Positions 33,381 to 42,694 of a stretch of 64,000 nucleotides of DNA are shown one piece after another. The DNA comes from Cloacibacillus evryensis DSM 19522 (GTDB taxonomy: Bacteria > Synergistota > Synergistia > Synergistales > Synergistaceae). How positions within the stretch are numbered: the stretch's first letter is position 1; the number at the start of each line of letters is the position of its first letter. The DNA lies in NCBI RefSeq assembly GCF_000585335.1, contig NZ_KK073872.1:3277283-3341282 (forward strand), in the 5' to 3' direction. The position numbers were made by a program, and so were the translations under genes. The notes below the pieces were generated by a model. It saw only the letters and a list, made by a program, of their open reading frames with translations. It was not told where the DNA came from and did no database searches.

Positions 33381-34490
33381 CTACAGATTATTTGCTTTGA
33401 ACTGCTCCATCTTGTACTTAAAGAACTGGCTGTCAGGATAGTCCTTGATAAGAGACTCCAACGCTCTCTTATATATGGAAGAATTCATGTGTTCTTCCAG
33501 CTTCACGTTGCCGACGGTCAAGTAGCCGAAGTTGGACATCTTGTTCCACATCTTCTCCACGCTCTTTGTGAAGGGGTCCGTGTCATACTTCATGTGCGGG
33601 CTGAGCACAAAGCTGTCGGCGGTCTCTTTTTTAAGGTCAAGGTTTTCCACGACGAGGTCGGAGACCTCGTTCATATTGGTCCGCATATACTCTTCGGCGC
33701 GCAGATAGGAGCGCAGCAGGCGGTAGATGGCCTCCTCGTTGTTCTGCAGATACTTGTTGGTGCAGAGCATCCGGCAGCAGGAGTGGTTGGGCCAGAGCTC
33801 GTCGGGCCACATCTTGACCTCCAGTCCGAGGTCCCTCGCCTGGATCTGATAACCGGTCGCGGTGGCGCCAAAATCGACTTCGCCGTTGGCGATGGCCTGC
33901 AGCACGTCGGTATTCTTTTTATACTCAAAAAATTTGATCATGTCAGTGTCGTTCTTATCGCCGATAACGGTGTTGCCTCCGTAGGAAAAGGGATAGCCGG
34001 CGTCGTAGAGGATGCCTTTAAGTACGATATCGGGCGTGCCGCCGCGGGTGATGCCGATGCGTTTGCCCTTGAAACTCTCCAGCCCCGTATAGACGGTCCC
34101 CGGCTTGCCGTAAACGGGCGTCTCGCCGATGATCATGTAGCCGCCGAAGATGTTGAAGTCCTGCCCGTTGGCGATATAGATCAGCGGGCCGCCTGTTCCG
34201 TATGTCGAAAGGACGTCCACCTGATCGGCCATCAGCGCGGAGGCGGCGTCAGACAAATTGCTGAGCCACACCATCTCCACATCGACGCCCTCCTCTTTAT
34301 TGAAGCCATGCTTATTGGCGATAAACTGGAATACCTGGCCGGAGGTGGGCTGCGCCGCCACGCGGACCTTTATCACGTCCGTAGGTTTGGCGCTTGTAGC
34401 CGCGCCGTCCCCGCCGCCCTTCATCATAAAGAAGGCCGCGGCCGCCGCTGCCACTACGACAGCACAGATGATCACTATTTTCTTATTCAT
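33381..34490 (-). CDS. ABC transporter substrate-binding protein (SsuA/TauA/NMT1-like)
   Basis: 369 residues. A hydrophobic N-terminus (IVIICAVVVAAAAAAFFMM) without a convincing lipobox gives a signal peptide or anchor. The body matches the NMT1/SsuA-like periplasmic fold: VRVAAQPTSGQVFQF, then SFKGKRIGITRGG. Relatives bind alkylsulfonates, taurine, thiamine precursors or aromatic acids. The operon context suggests a methylated compound as ligand. A ribosome site GAGGAG precedes the ATG. Confidence 0.85.
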   Translation of the reverse strand: MNKKIVIICAVVVAAAAAAFFMMKGGGDGAATSAKPTDVIKVRVAAQPTSGQVFQFIANKHGFNKEEGVDVEMVWLSNLSDAASALMADQVDVLSTYGTGGPLIYIANGQDFNIFGGYMIIGETPVYGKPGTVYTGLESFKGKRIGITRGGTPDIVLKGILYDAGYPFSYGGNTVIGDKNDTDMIKFFEYKKNTDVLQAIANGEVDFGATATGYQIQARDLGLEVKMWPDELWPNHSCCRMLCTNKYLQNNEEAIYRLLRSYLRAEEYMRTNMNEVSDLVVENLDLKKETADSFVLSPHMKYDTDPFTKSVEKMWNKMSNFGYLTVGNVKLEEHMNSSIYKRALESLIKDYPDSQFFKYKMEQFKANNL

Positions 34491-34553
34491 TTTTCGTAAG
34501 TCTCCTCAATATCGTTATTTCGGTCGTCAATGATAAATTTTTAAATTCTCCGC

Positions 34554-35381
34554 TTACACGGCTATCTTCAGGGGGATATCTTCCGCGGATTCCTCGGAAG
34601 CCCTTTCGTTGGCGTCGGTGTAGATCAGACTGATAAGATGATTGCGCAGAGCCGCGATCCCGGGATCGACGTACATGTTTTTGCGGGTTGGGCGTTCCTC
34701 TCCGGCAAAAGAATGATGATACATGACCTCGGCGGGCGACTGGCTCAATACGTAAATATCCGTCGCCAGCAGCAGCGCCTCGTCGACCTCATGGGTCACG
34801 AAGAAAACGGTCTTGCGTTTGTCGCCCTCCTGCTGCCAAAGTTTGAGGACCAGATCCTGAAGCTTGGCCTTGGTCACGGCATCCAGCGAGCCGAAGGGCT
34901 CGTCCATCAGCAGGATCGGCGGATCGATGGCGAAAGCCCTGGCGATGCCGCAGCGCTGCTTCTGTCCTCCGGATAGCTCTCCCGGCAGCTTGTCGTACAG
35001 CGATTTGTCCATCCCGACGTTGTTCATCCAGTGAAGGGCGAGTTCCTTGCGCTCCTCCTTATTCTTCTCAGGATAGCGGCGCTCCAGGGCGATGGTGATA
35101 TTCTCCCCCGTCGTCATCCAGGGGAAAAGCCCGTAATCCTGAAAGACCATCCCGCGCTGAAGCCCGGCGCCCCTGACAGGTTCGCCGTCGACGAGGACGC
35201 TGCCGCCGCTGGGTTTCTCCAGCCCCGCCAGCAGGCGGAGCAGGGTGCTTTTTCCGCACCCGGACTGCCCGAGCAGACAGACAAATTCCCCGGACCGCAC
35301 ATTCATATCGATATCGTTTAAGATAACTTCATTACTGCCGCTGTAAGAAAATTTGAGGTGGTTCACAATTACATTGAGCAT
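34554..35381 (-). CDS. ABC transporter ATP-binding protein (TauB/SsuB type)
   Basis: 275 residues. Walker A GQSGCGKST, signature LSGGQKQR, Walker B ILLMDEPFGSLD and the switch His (FVTHEVDEALL) are all present. First gene of the minus-strand operon that continues through the permease, corrinoid protein and methyltransferase genes. Import energy for the unknown substrate. Confidence 0.93.
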   Translation of the reverse strand: MLNVIVNHLKFSYSGSNEVILNDIDMNVRSGEFVCLLGQSGCGKSTLLRLLAGLEKPSGGSVLVDGEPVRGAGLQRGMVFQDYGLFPWMTTGENITIALERRYPEKNKEERKELALHWMNNVGMDKSLYDKLPGELSGGQKQRCGIARAFAIDPPILLMDEPFGSLDAVTKAKLQDLVLKLWQQEGDKRKTVFFVTHEVDEALLLATDIYVLSQSPAEVMYHHSFAGEERPTRKNMYVDPGIAALRNHLISLIYTDANERASEESAEDIPLKIAV

Positions 35382-36098
35382 ATTTTACCTACTTCCAACA
35401 TAAGTGATAGATATTTGCCTTCCATGTCCCGGAAACCTGCCGGACATTCGATAATATGCCGACGGTTATCTGCCGATAAAAGAGATGGCGGCACCCGCCC
35501 CTAACGGGACATTCAAGGGCGCGGCGCTGATAAAAAATTCCTGGATTGCGTTGACCGGCTTTTCTCTAGTTTTCCATAAATGAACAAACCTTATCCGCTC
35601 AAACCGCCTTAAAACGGCTCAATCGGCGAAAAACAACGAACGGCGACCGAGCACAGCGGCGGCGTTGTGCTTCAAAGAGGCATAACGACAAAAACCTCCC
35701 CTCGTCACACGAGGTCAAGGTCCCGCATAGAGCAGGGATATTATCGTCTTTGCGTTAACAAACGGATTTATTTTATGGAAAGTCTTCTTACTCTTTTGGC
35801 GGATTCTGAGCAGGAGACTTGGCAAAAGCCCGCACCACAGGCCTGTCGACATTACGTCACATATACGTCTCCTCCTTTCAGAACCATTCCCGGCAAGTTA
35901 AATGATCATTGCCTTATATCTATAATATCCACAAATAATTATAAAAACAAGGCTTAGTTCTATTATGTTTTTATGCTGGTGAATAAAATAACGGCAAACG
36001 ACATGCGGCCGCCGGATAAGCGGGCCAAAGGCCGGGGTCTTGACGCCGCAAGTCCAGCCGTTGATTTTTATACGCCTGTTGAATGGCGTTCACGTCTG
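35382..36098. other. long intergenic region upstream of the methyltransfer operon
   Basis: About 720 bases. It should hold the promoter of the importer-methyltransferase operon. It also contains a region that resembles part of a cobalamin riboswitch on the plus strand (separate entry). No convincing protein gene; short open frames here lack start signals. Confidence 0.45.
35690..35835 (+). ncRNA. possible degenerate cobalamin riboswitch
   Basis: GTCCCGC at about 35729 and GATTCTGAGCAGGAGACTTGGC at about 35802-35823 resemble the CCCGC core and the B12 box (AGYCAGGAGACCTGCC) in correct order. The usual 5' GGGAA..GGTG part is not clear. It points away from the corrinoid operon and no gene follows closely on the plus strand, so it may be a remnant, a regulator of a non-coding transcript, or a chance match. 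Confidence 0.3.
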
Positions 36099-37457
36099 TC
36101 AGCCCCGCAGAGCTCTGTGCCGGCGGTTCTCTCTTGAATAGAGGTTATGCGTGCAGCGCATCATGCAATAGACGGCTGCGGCGGCGACCAGCAGTTCGGT
36201 GACCGGCATCGCGAACCAGAGGGCTTTGGCTCCCGCGGCGGCGGGCAGGAGGTATATGAGCAGGCCGCTTATCACCATGCCGCGCGAAACGGAGATAAAA
36301 AACGATATCTCCGGCCGCATCAGGGACTGGAAATAATAGGCGGAGAAGATGTTGAAGGGCAGCAGCAGGAAAGATAGGCCGTAGCAGCGGATGATGTAGG
36401 GCGCGGCGGCAAGCACGCCAGCCGTCGGAGCCATAAATATGCGGATAAATCCGTTGGGCATCGTCAGCGCCGCGGCGGTCCAGGCGAGGCTGAAAAGGGC
36501 CGCCGTCACCAGGGCATATCGCAGCGTGGCCCTGATGCGCCCCCACCGGCCCGCGCCGAAGTTCGTCGATATTATCGGCTGTGAAGCCTGCCCGATGCTG
36601 TAGGCGCAGCATTGGACGATCGTGCTGATGTTGACTACGACGCCGTATACGGCGAGCGCCTCCGTGCCGGAATATCTCATTATCTGGCGGTTGAAAAGCA
36701 CGGTGAGTATCCCCATCGCGGCGTCGATAAAAAAGGTCGAGAAGCCGGTGACAAATATCCTCCGCAGCTTTGCCGTCAGTTTTACCGGCTTTACCAGCCG
36801 CAGCGTGTTGTTTTTTGATAAAAAGTGGCAGAGCATCGCGGCGAAGGTGAGCGCCGCCCCGATCGCCGTGGCAAGCCCCGCGCCCATGATGCCCATATTG
36901 CAGGTGAAGACGAAAAAGTAATCGCCGGCGACATTGAAGAGTCCGCCGAAAAGCACCGCGGCGGTGGCGAGCCCGGGGCTGCCGTCGTTGCGCAGGAAAG
37001 CGGCCAGCATCTGGTTGAAGACAAACAGCGGAACGGCGAATTTTATCGGCTGAAGGTACTGCCGCGCAAGCGGCAGAAGAGTTTCCTCCGCGCCGAAGAG
37101 CAGCAGCATCCGCCTGTCGAAAAAAACGATCGCTATCCAACTGACGGCTGAAAATATCACCGTTCCGATAAATGCCGCCGTGAAATACTCGTTCCCATTG
37201 CTTTCCCCCTCGCCGCCGCAGCCTTTGGCGACGCAGAAGAGCACTCCGCCGCCGATCCCGGCGAGCAGACCAAGGCTGTATATGAGGTTCCACACGGGGG
37301 CGACGACGGCAAGCGCCGCCGCGCCGTCCGGCCCCTGATATTGCCCGACCATCGCCATGTCCGCTATCCCGTATATGGAACTTATCATCGCGCTGCCGAA
37401 GGCGGCGCCAAGGTACCTGAAATATATGGTCCTGATTTTCGTGTGCAAAAGATCCAT
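36099..37457 (-). CDS. MATE-family efflux transporter
   Basis: 452 residues, about 12 membrane helices, two homologous halves typical of MATE exporters (IRTIYFRYLGAAFGSAMISS; the second half starts near FVTGFSTFFIDAAMGIL). These export cationic drugs or metabolites by Na+ or H+ exchange. The ATG at 37457 follows AGGGGGAT; longer open frame upstream lacks a site and overlaps a leader hairpin. The leader probably attenuates expression. Confidence 0.88.
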   Translation of the reverse strand: MDLLHTKIRTIYFRYLGAAFGSAMISSIYGIADMAMVGQYQGPDGAAALAVVAPVWNLIYSLGLLAGIGGGVLFCVAKGCGGEGESNGNEYFTAAFIGTVIFSAVSWIAIVFFDRRMLLLFGAEETLLPLARQYLQPIKFAVPLFVFNQMLAAFLRNDGSPGLATAAVLFGGLFNVAGDYFFVFTCNMGIMGAGLATAIGAALTFAAMLCHFLSKNNTLRLVKPVKLTAKLRRIFVTGFSTFFIDAAMGILTVLFNRQIMRYSGTEALAVYGVVVNISTIVQCCAYSIGQASQPIISTNFGAGRWGRIRATLRYALVTAALFSLAWTAAALTMPNGFIRIFMAPTAGVLAAAPYIIRCYGLSFLLLPFNIFSAYYFQSLMRPEISFFISVSRGMVISGLLIYLLPAAAGAKALWFAMPVTELLVAAAAVYCMMRCTHNLYSRENRRHRALRG

Positions 37458-37484
37458 GACGATCCCCCTTAAATAAAAAGCAAA

Positions 37485-37532
37485 GAGCCGGACAAGATAA
37501 CGGGCGTTCCAGCCCGTCACCTTATCCGGCTC
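37485..37532 (-). promoter_or_regulatory. leader hairpin of the MATE gene (attenuator-like)
   Basis: On the minus-strand RNA a 21-bp stem with a 6-base loop forms without mismatch if G-U pairs are allowed; on the plus strand the same positions are mismatches. A U-rich stretch (UUUGCUUUUUAUUU) follows, then the ribosome site. This has the form of an intrinsic terminator in the leader. The sensed signal is unknown. Confidence 0.6.
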
Positions 37533-37923
37533 GTCATTTCCAACGAATGATCCGCCCTCCGAGTGAGCGTTGTAGTTTATAGCATCAACGGCCGAAAAAG
37601 GCAAGCGGAGGGTTTTTTCAGAGGAAAAGCTGATTTTATGAGGCACTCGCTGGATATCCCCATTTTTTCGCAAATTAACAGCCTTTTCTGGGATATATTT
37701 GAAATTTAATTAATTTAATTAAGCAATTTTACTGACCGGTGAATGATGTTCATGAAATATAAAAGAGAGGGTGATCCGGTGTTGTAAAACATTGTATACA
37801 CCTGGGGTTGCTTAGGAGGGGGGACCTGGTCAAAGTTTTCCGCAGAGCTGGTATGGGTCAAGGTTTATCGCTGATTTTTCTTTTTTTCCGGGGTACGGAA
37901 TCAAGAAAGGGGATATTAAGGGT

Positions 37924-39387
37924 ATGAAAGATCTGTTGAAATTGACGCCAATTTGCGTGATCGCGGGGCTGATGCTCTCAGGAATGGACATTCTTATCGC
38001 CGCGCCGCTCTCTTTTATGTATGCCTCTATCGTTGCCATGGCTGTGGATCATTACAAGTTCCAAGAGCTTGTGGACGCCGCTCTCGATAATCTCAAGCAC
38101 TTTCTTATTGTGTTCCTTATTCTGGAATTGGCTTATGCCGTCGCCGAATGCTTCATGTCCACCGGCGTCGCCGCCTCCGTCATCAACATGTCGCTCGCCG
38201 CGGGCCTTGACGCGCGGAGCATCGCCGTCGTCGCCTTCCTTCTGACCTGTGTGCTTTCGACGGCCACCGGCACCTCCTGGGGCACCTTTGCCGCCTGCGC
38301 GCCGATCTTCCTCTGGCTCAACCATATCGTCGGCGGCAATATACTGCTGACGATAGGCGCTATCGCCGGCGGTTCCTGCTTCGGCGACAATATCGGACTC
38401 ATTTCTGATACGACGATCGTCAGCTCCGGGATACAGCAGGTCGAGGTCATCAAGCGTGTACGCCATCAGGGCGTATGGTCGCTGCTTTGCCTCATCAGCG
38501 GCGCGATCGTATTTTATATCGCCTCACTGGGACTATCCGGAGAGGCGGCGCAGGCCTCCGACGCGATAGCGCAGATCCCCGCCGACGTCTGGCAGAAGCT
38601 CGGCGAGGAACGCCCATCGGCGGTCACCCTGCTGAACCTTGTTAAGGAGGGCGTGCCCTATTACATGGTCATTCCCCTTATCATAGTCATTGGTACCGCG
38701 GTCAAAGGTTACAGCACGCTTATTTGCTTAGGATCAGGCATCTTCTTTTCGCTGGTCTTCGGGCTCATCTCCGGCACCGTGACGGGGCTGAACGGATTTT
38801 TCGACGTGGTCTATACGGGATTCTCGGACGCCGGCGGCTGGTCCATCGCGATGATGCTCTGGGTCGGCGCCTTCGGCGGCGTCATGCGCAAGATGAACGC
38901 CTTCGACCCCATAGCCGTCCTGATCGCGCGCATGGTGCATAAGGTCCGCCACCTGATGTTCGCGAACTCCGTTCTTTGCCTGCTCGGCAACGCCGCCCTC
39001 TCCGATGAAATGGCGCAGATCGTCACCATCGGCCCGATCATCAAAGGCATCACGGAAGAAAACGTCGTTGCCTCCAAGGAGGACATGTACACGCTGGCCT
39101 TGAGGAACGCGACCTTCTCGGACGCGATGGGAGTCCTCGGCTCACAGCTCATCCCGTGGCACTGCTATATGGGATTCTTCCTCGGCATCAGCGCCTCCGT
39201 CTATCCGCTGGCGACCGGCATCACGGCTGGGGACATCATCACGCACAACTACTTCTCGATGATCGCCGTCGCCTCGATGCTGATCCTCACCTTCACCGGC
39301 TGGGACCGCTACATCCCGCTCTTCAAGCTGCCGGAGGAGCCGCAGGTCTATCTCAAGAGCGAAGCGGCGCAGTTCGAGGGCAAGTAA
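37924..39387 (+). CDS. NhaC-family Na+/H+ antiporter
   Basis: 487 residues, about 11-12 membrane helices. Conserved NhaC features include STATGTSWGTFAA and GGSCFGDNIGLISDTTI. Members exchange Na+ for H+ or carry organic acids or amino acids such as lysine, malate or tyrosine. A paralogue lies at 54087-55535. It stands alone with a terminator behind it. Ribosome site AAAGGGG. Confidence 0.87.
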   Translation: MKDLLKLTPICVIAGLMLSGMDILIAAPLSFMYASIVAMAVDHYKFQELVDAALDNLKHFLIVFLILELAYAVAECFMSTGVAASVINMSLAAGLDARSIAVVAFLLTCVLSTATGTSWGTFAACAPIFLWLNHIVGGNILLTIGAIAGGSCFGDNIGLISDTTIVSSGIQQVEVIKRVRHQGVWSLLCLISGAIVFYIASLGLSGEAAQASDAIAQIPADVWQKLGEERPSAVTLLNLVKEGVPYYMVIPLIIVIGTAVKGYSTLICLGSGIFFSLVFGLISGTVTGLNGFFDVVYTGFSDAGGWSIAMMLWVGAFGGVMRKMNAFDPIAVLIARMVHKVRHLMFANSVLCLLGNAALSDEMAQIVTIGPIIKGITEENVVASKEDMYTLALRNATFSDAMGVLGSQLIPWHCYMGFFLGISASVYPLATGITAGDIITHNYFSMIAVASMLILTFTGWDRYIPLFKLPEEPQVYLKSEAAQFEGK

Positions 39388-39439
39388 CGGGATATTAACA
39401 GGCGCGGCTCCGGAACCGCCGCGTCTTTAATATAGACAA

Positions 39440-39488
39440 AAAGGGCTCCCCGACGCCGGTATGCCTCTCCGGCGCAGGGGAGCCCTTT
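39440..39488 (+). terminator. intrinsic terminator
   Basis: Twelve-bp outer stem AAAGGGCTCCCC / GGGGAGCCCTTT with an inner CGCCGG / CCGGCG stem, 52 bases after the NhaC gene. Symmetric, so it could also work on the other strand. Confidence 0.7.
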
Positions 39489-39601
39489 GCCGCGCCGTAA
39501 TGATTTTGACGAAACCCGCCGTTACCTTAATGATTTTTTAATAATTCCCTTATATACTTACTTTAAAGAGATTTCAAAGCTACAGCAAGGAGGAAGTAAA
39601 G

Positions 39602-40126
39602 ATGAAAAGAATAATCAGTTTGGCCGCGATCGCGGCGGGGGCCCTATCTCTGGGAATGGCGGCAGTTTCGGCCGAAGCAGCGAAGCTGATCGGCGAGACG
39701 AAGGCGAAGGAGATCGCCTTTAAACACGCCGGAGTGAATCCGCAGCAGGTCCAGTTTAAAAAAATGAAGCTCGACAAGAAGTATAACCACACCGAATATG
39801 AGCTGGAGTTTTATGTGGGCAGCACGGAGTATGAGTACGAGATAAACGCGGAGACCGGCGAGGTGCTCAAATTCTCGCGTGAGGAGAAGAACCGCGCAAC
39901 ACCGCAGACTGCGGGGCCGGCCGGCCTGATCGGCGATGCGAAGGCTAAGAGTATCGCCCTGGCGAGGGTCGCGGGCGCCAAGGAGAGCGATCTCAGGAAG
40001 TTCAAGCTCGATAATGACGACGGGCGGCAGGTCTACGAGGGCGAGATTTTCTATAATATGAAAGAGTATGATTTCAAGATAGACGCTAAAAGCGGAGAAG
40101 TGCTCAAGTGTGAGATAGGCAACTAG
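39602..40126 (+). CDS. secreted protein with two PepSY domains
   Basis: 174 residues. Signal peptide (MKRIISLAAIAAGALSLGMA, cut near AEA). Two tandem PepSY repeats follow, residues ~28-95 and ~105-172, each with IG(E/D)(T/A)KAK.IA and ending in AETGEVLKF or AKSGEVLKC. PepSY proteins often sit beside sensor kinases and may inhibit proteases or serve as sensed envelope component. Here a two-component system follows 415 bases downstream. AGGAGG stands before the ATG. Confidence 0.88.
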   Translation: MKRIISLAAIAAGALSLGMAAVSAEAAKLIGETKAKEIAFKHAGVNPQQVQFKKMKLDKKYNHTEYELEFYVGSTEYEYEINAETGEVLKFSREEKNRATPQTAGPAGLIGDAKAKSIALARVAGAKESDLRKFKLDNDDGRQVYEGEIFYNMKEYDFKIDAKSGEVLKCEIGN

Positions 40127-40540
40127 GGAGCCGCTGATTATATGCACCATTGATGGAAAAACTAAGTTCGATTACGAAAATTAAAGATTTTCTATCTTAC
40201 TTACCGCGTCACAGACAGCCCCTGACCGTGGCTCCAACGTATGCAAATACGCCTGATGGAACTACCGGCCGATTCGCACAAATCAGAGAATCACTGATTT
40301 GGCTCTCTGTCCGTCCGCCCCGTTCAGGGACTGCCTGTTTAGCGGCTGGTACATCTGATGTACAAACCAGCCGATTCGCACGAAATCAAAGATTTCGGCT
40401 CTCTGGCTGTAATCAGCGGACGATACATCAGGTTTTATATGACAAAGTGTGAATTAGTCAGTGTTTCCCTAGTATTTTCAGCGGAGGACTGAGGGATCGG
40501 TCCTCCCCTGTCTTATTTGCCGCGAAAGGAAGGCGTTTTT
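40127..40540. repeat. array of small hairpins and direct repeats
   Basis: No gene. GAAAAT-ATTTTC (40176-40192), AAATCAG-CTGATTT (40280-40300) and GAAATC-GATTTC (40382-40396) are similar small stem-loops. The last two are each preceded by CCGATTCGCAC and followed by GGCTCTCTG. A fourth, larger hairpin (GGCTGG-TACATC/GATGTA-CCAGCC, 40343-40372) lies between. This looks like decayed repeated units or a structured RNA. Confidence 0.5.
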
Positions 40541-41215
40541 ATGAGAATACTTGTCGCGGAAGACGAGAGGGACTTGAACCGCCTGATCGCGAAGTCTCTC
40601 GAGGAGGCCGGCTATAGTGTTGACCGCTGCCATGACGGCGGCGAGGCGATGGATTTCATCCGCTCGGCGGAGTATGACGCCGTCGTCCTCGACGTGATGA
40701 TGCCCGTCATGAGCGGACATGAGGTCGTCCGGCAGATGCGCGCGGAGGGGATCGCCGCGCCGGTACTTTTTCTGACCGCCCTCGACAGCGTCGACGACAG
40801 GGTCAGGGGTCTCGATCTCGGCGCCGACGACTATTTGATAAAGCCCTTCGCCTTTCCCGAGCTGCTGGCCCGCGTCCGCGCGGTCACGCGCAAGTACGCG
40901 GGCGTGAAGAGCACGGTTATCGAAATAGGCGGACTTAAGATCGACACGGTCTCGCACCGGGTATCGCGGGACGGCAAAGAGTTGGCGCTCTCCGCGAAGG
41001 AGTTCGCCGTGCTTGAATTTTTGGCGAGGAACAGCGGCGCGGTGCTTTCGCGGGAGAGGATAGAGAACAATGTCTGGAACTATGACTATGACGGCGGCTC
41101 AAATGTCGTCGACGTATATATAAGCTATCTCCGCCGGAAGATCGACGACGGTTTTGAAAAGAAGCTGATCCACACGGTGTGGGGCGCGGGCTGGACGCTG
41201 AGGGAGACTGAATGA
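40541..41215 (+). CDS. OmpR-family response regulator
   Basis: 224 residues. Receiver domain with acidic pocket (EDE near residue 8), phospho-acceptor Asp51 (VVLDVMMP), Thr and Lys switch residues (LFLTALD, LIKPF), then a winged-helix Trans_reg_C domain (LSAKEFAVLEFLARNSG ... VVDVYISYLRRKID). The ATG at 40541 follows AAAGGAAGG. The kinase gene overlaps by 4 bases. Target genes are unknown; the PepSY gene upstream is a candidate. Confidence 0.95.
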   Translation: MRILVAEDERDLNRLIAKSLEEAGYSVDRCHDGGEAMDFIRSAEYDAVVLDVMMPVMSGHEVVRQMRAEGIAAPVLFLTALDSVDDRVRGLDLGADDYLIKPFAFPELLARVRAVTRKYAGVKSTVIEIGGLKIDTVSHRVSRDGKELALSAKEFAVLEFLARNSGAVLSRERIENNVWNYDYDGGSNVVDVYISYLRRKIDDGFEKKLIHTVWGAGWTLRETE

Positions 41216-42573
41216 AGAGTTTCTCGGTGAAGGCGCGCGTTACTATATGGTTCACGCTTCTGATGCTGCTGATAACGGTGGCGTCTCTCGGCTTTATCAT
41301 CACGGTGGGCGGCTCGCTGATGGAGAGCTACTCGCTGAGCCGTCTCGAGGAAACGGTGGACGACAATGCGGATGAGATCAAGTTCGGCAGAGACGGCCTG
41401 GACGTCGGCGACGATTTTGAACCCTACGCGGGCGGCGCCTACACGCTGGTCTACTCTGGCGCGGGGCTCCTGCTCCATGGGCGCGTACCGCCCGGATTCA
41501 ATCCCGGCGAACCTTTCCTGGAGGGCGAACCCTACATTGTCGCCTGTCCCGGCGGAGATTTTTACCTCTATGACCGGCGCTTGGATGGAGGCGCGCTGTG
41601 GCTGCGCGGGGTGCTTCCCGTTTCCGCCGTCGGGGGCTTTCCTCTCATCGCCGCCCGGCTCGCCTTCTTTATCCTGCCGCTGCTTGTCTTGCTCGCCGCG
41701 GGCGGCGGCTACCTGATCGCCAGGCGCGCCTTTCTCCCGATAGAGAGGATCATCGCCGCGGCGGACGCGATAAGCGAAGGGCGCGACCTCTCGGCGCGTA
41801 TCGGCCTGCCGCCGCGCGATGACGAGATACACAGGATCGCCTCCTCCTTCGATAATATGTTCCGACGCCTTGAGGCCTCTTTTGAGGCAGAGAAACAGTT
41901 CGCCTCCGACGCCTCCCATGAGCTGCGCACGCCGACGGCGGTGATACTCGCGCAGTGCGAGGCGCTTGAGAAGGGCGGGCGCGAGAGAGATGAATACGCG
42001 CAGGGGATCGCGGCGATCAAACGTCAGGCGCTGAAGATGTCGAAGCTCATCGGCGCGCTGCTCCAGATAACGCGGCTTGAGCAGGGCACGGCGAAAGCCT
42101 CCTTTGAGCGCGCCGACCTGAGCGAACTTGTCAGCGTCGTATGCCGCGAGTCGCGGCTCCTCTGGAAAGACGCGGCGTTGGAGACGGAGATCGAAGATGG
42201 TATATACGCGGATTTTGACGTGGCGCTCATCTCGCGCCTGACCGGCAACCTGCTGGAGAACGCCTTCAAGTACGGCGGCGGCCTGGTGCGCGTATCGCTT
42301 CGCAGGGAGCCGGAGGCGATAAGGCTCTGCGTCTCCGACAACGGCCCCGGCATCCCCCGCGCCGAACTTGAAAAGATTTGGCAGCGTTTCTACCGCCTGG
42401 AGAAATCACGCTCCGGCGGCGGACTGGGGCTCGGCCTCGCGCTCGTGAAACAGATCGCCGATATCCACGGGGCGAAGGTGACGGCGGAGAGCGGCGCGGA
42501 CGGCACTGTATTTACGCTGCTGCTGCCGGTGATCTCGCGTGGAGAGGGAGAAACGCCGCTCACCGCTTATTAG
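41212..42573 (+). CDS. sensor histidine kinase
   Basis: 453 residues. Two membrane helices (about residues 10-35 and 140-170) enclose a periplasmic sensor of about 105 residues. HAMP follows, then HisKA with ASHELRTP (His236) and HATPase_c with N (ENAFKYGG), G1 (DNGPGIP) and G2 (GGLGLGLALV) boxes. Partner of the response regulator, with which it overlaps by ATGA. Confidence 0.95.
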   Translation: MKSFSVKARVTIWFTLLMLLITVASLGFIITVGGSLMESYSLSRLEETVDDNADEIKFGRDGLDVGDDFEPYAGGAYTLVYSGAGLLLHGRVPPGFNPGEPFLEGEPYIVACPGGDFYLYDRRLDGGALWLRGVLPVSAVGGFPLIAARLAFFILPLLVLLAAGGGYLIARRAFLPIERIIAAADAISEGRDLSARIGLPPRDDEIHRIASSFDNMFRRLEASFEAEKQFASDASHELRTPTAVILAQCEALEKGGRERDEYAQGIAAIKRQALKMSKLIGALLQITRLEQGTAKASFERADLSELVSVVCRESRLLWKDAALETEIEDGIYADFDVALISRLTGNLLENAFKYGGGLVRVSLRREPEAIRLCVSDNGPGIPRAELEKIWQRFYRLEKSRSGGGLGLGLALVKQIADIHGAKVTAESGADGTVFTLLLPVISRGEGETPLTAY

Positions 42574-42694
42574 TATCTAAAAGGTAACTACGATACAATA
42601 TTGTGCTTACTTTACGACGGGAACCGATAGGATTATCTTATAGTCACGCTCCGGCGCGGGCCGGAGATTCTGAGATAATTAGGAGGAACCCGAT

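Noticed and set aside
35860-35880. Strong AAAGGAGGAG site on the minus strand followed by ATG-TGA
   Set aside because: It leads to an immediate stop. Reading TGA as selenocysteine gives a 24-residue product with no support, and no SECIS-like hairpin is evident.
35667-35957. 96-codon plus-strand frame in the gap before the methyltransfer operon
   Set aside because: No start signal and no family; part of it translates the B12-box-like sequence, a common source of false small genes.
36145-37293. 382-codon minus-strand frame within the MATE gene
   Set aside because: Alternative frame of the same strand with arginine-rich, membrane-free product; the MATE frame has the proper helices and start.
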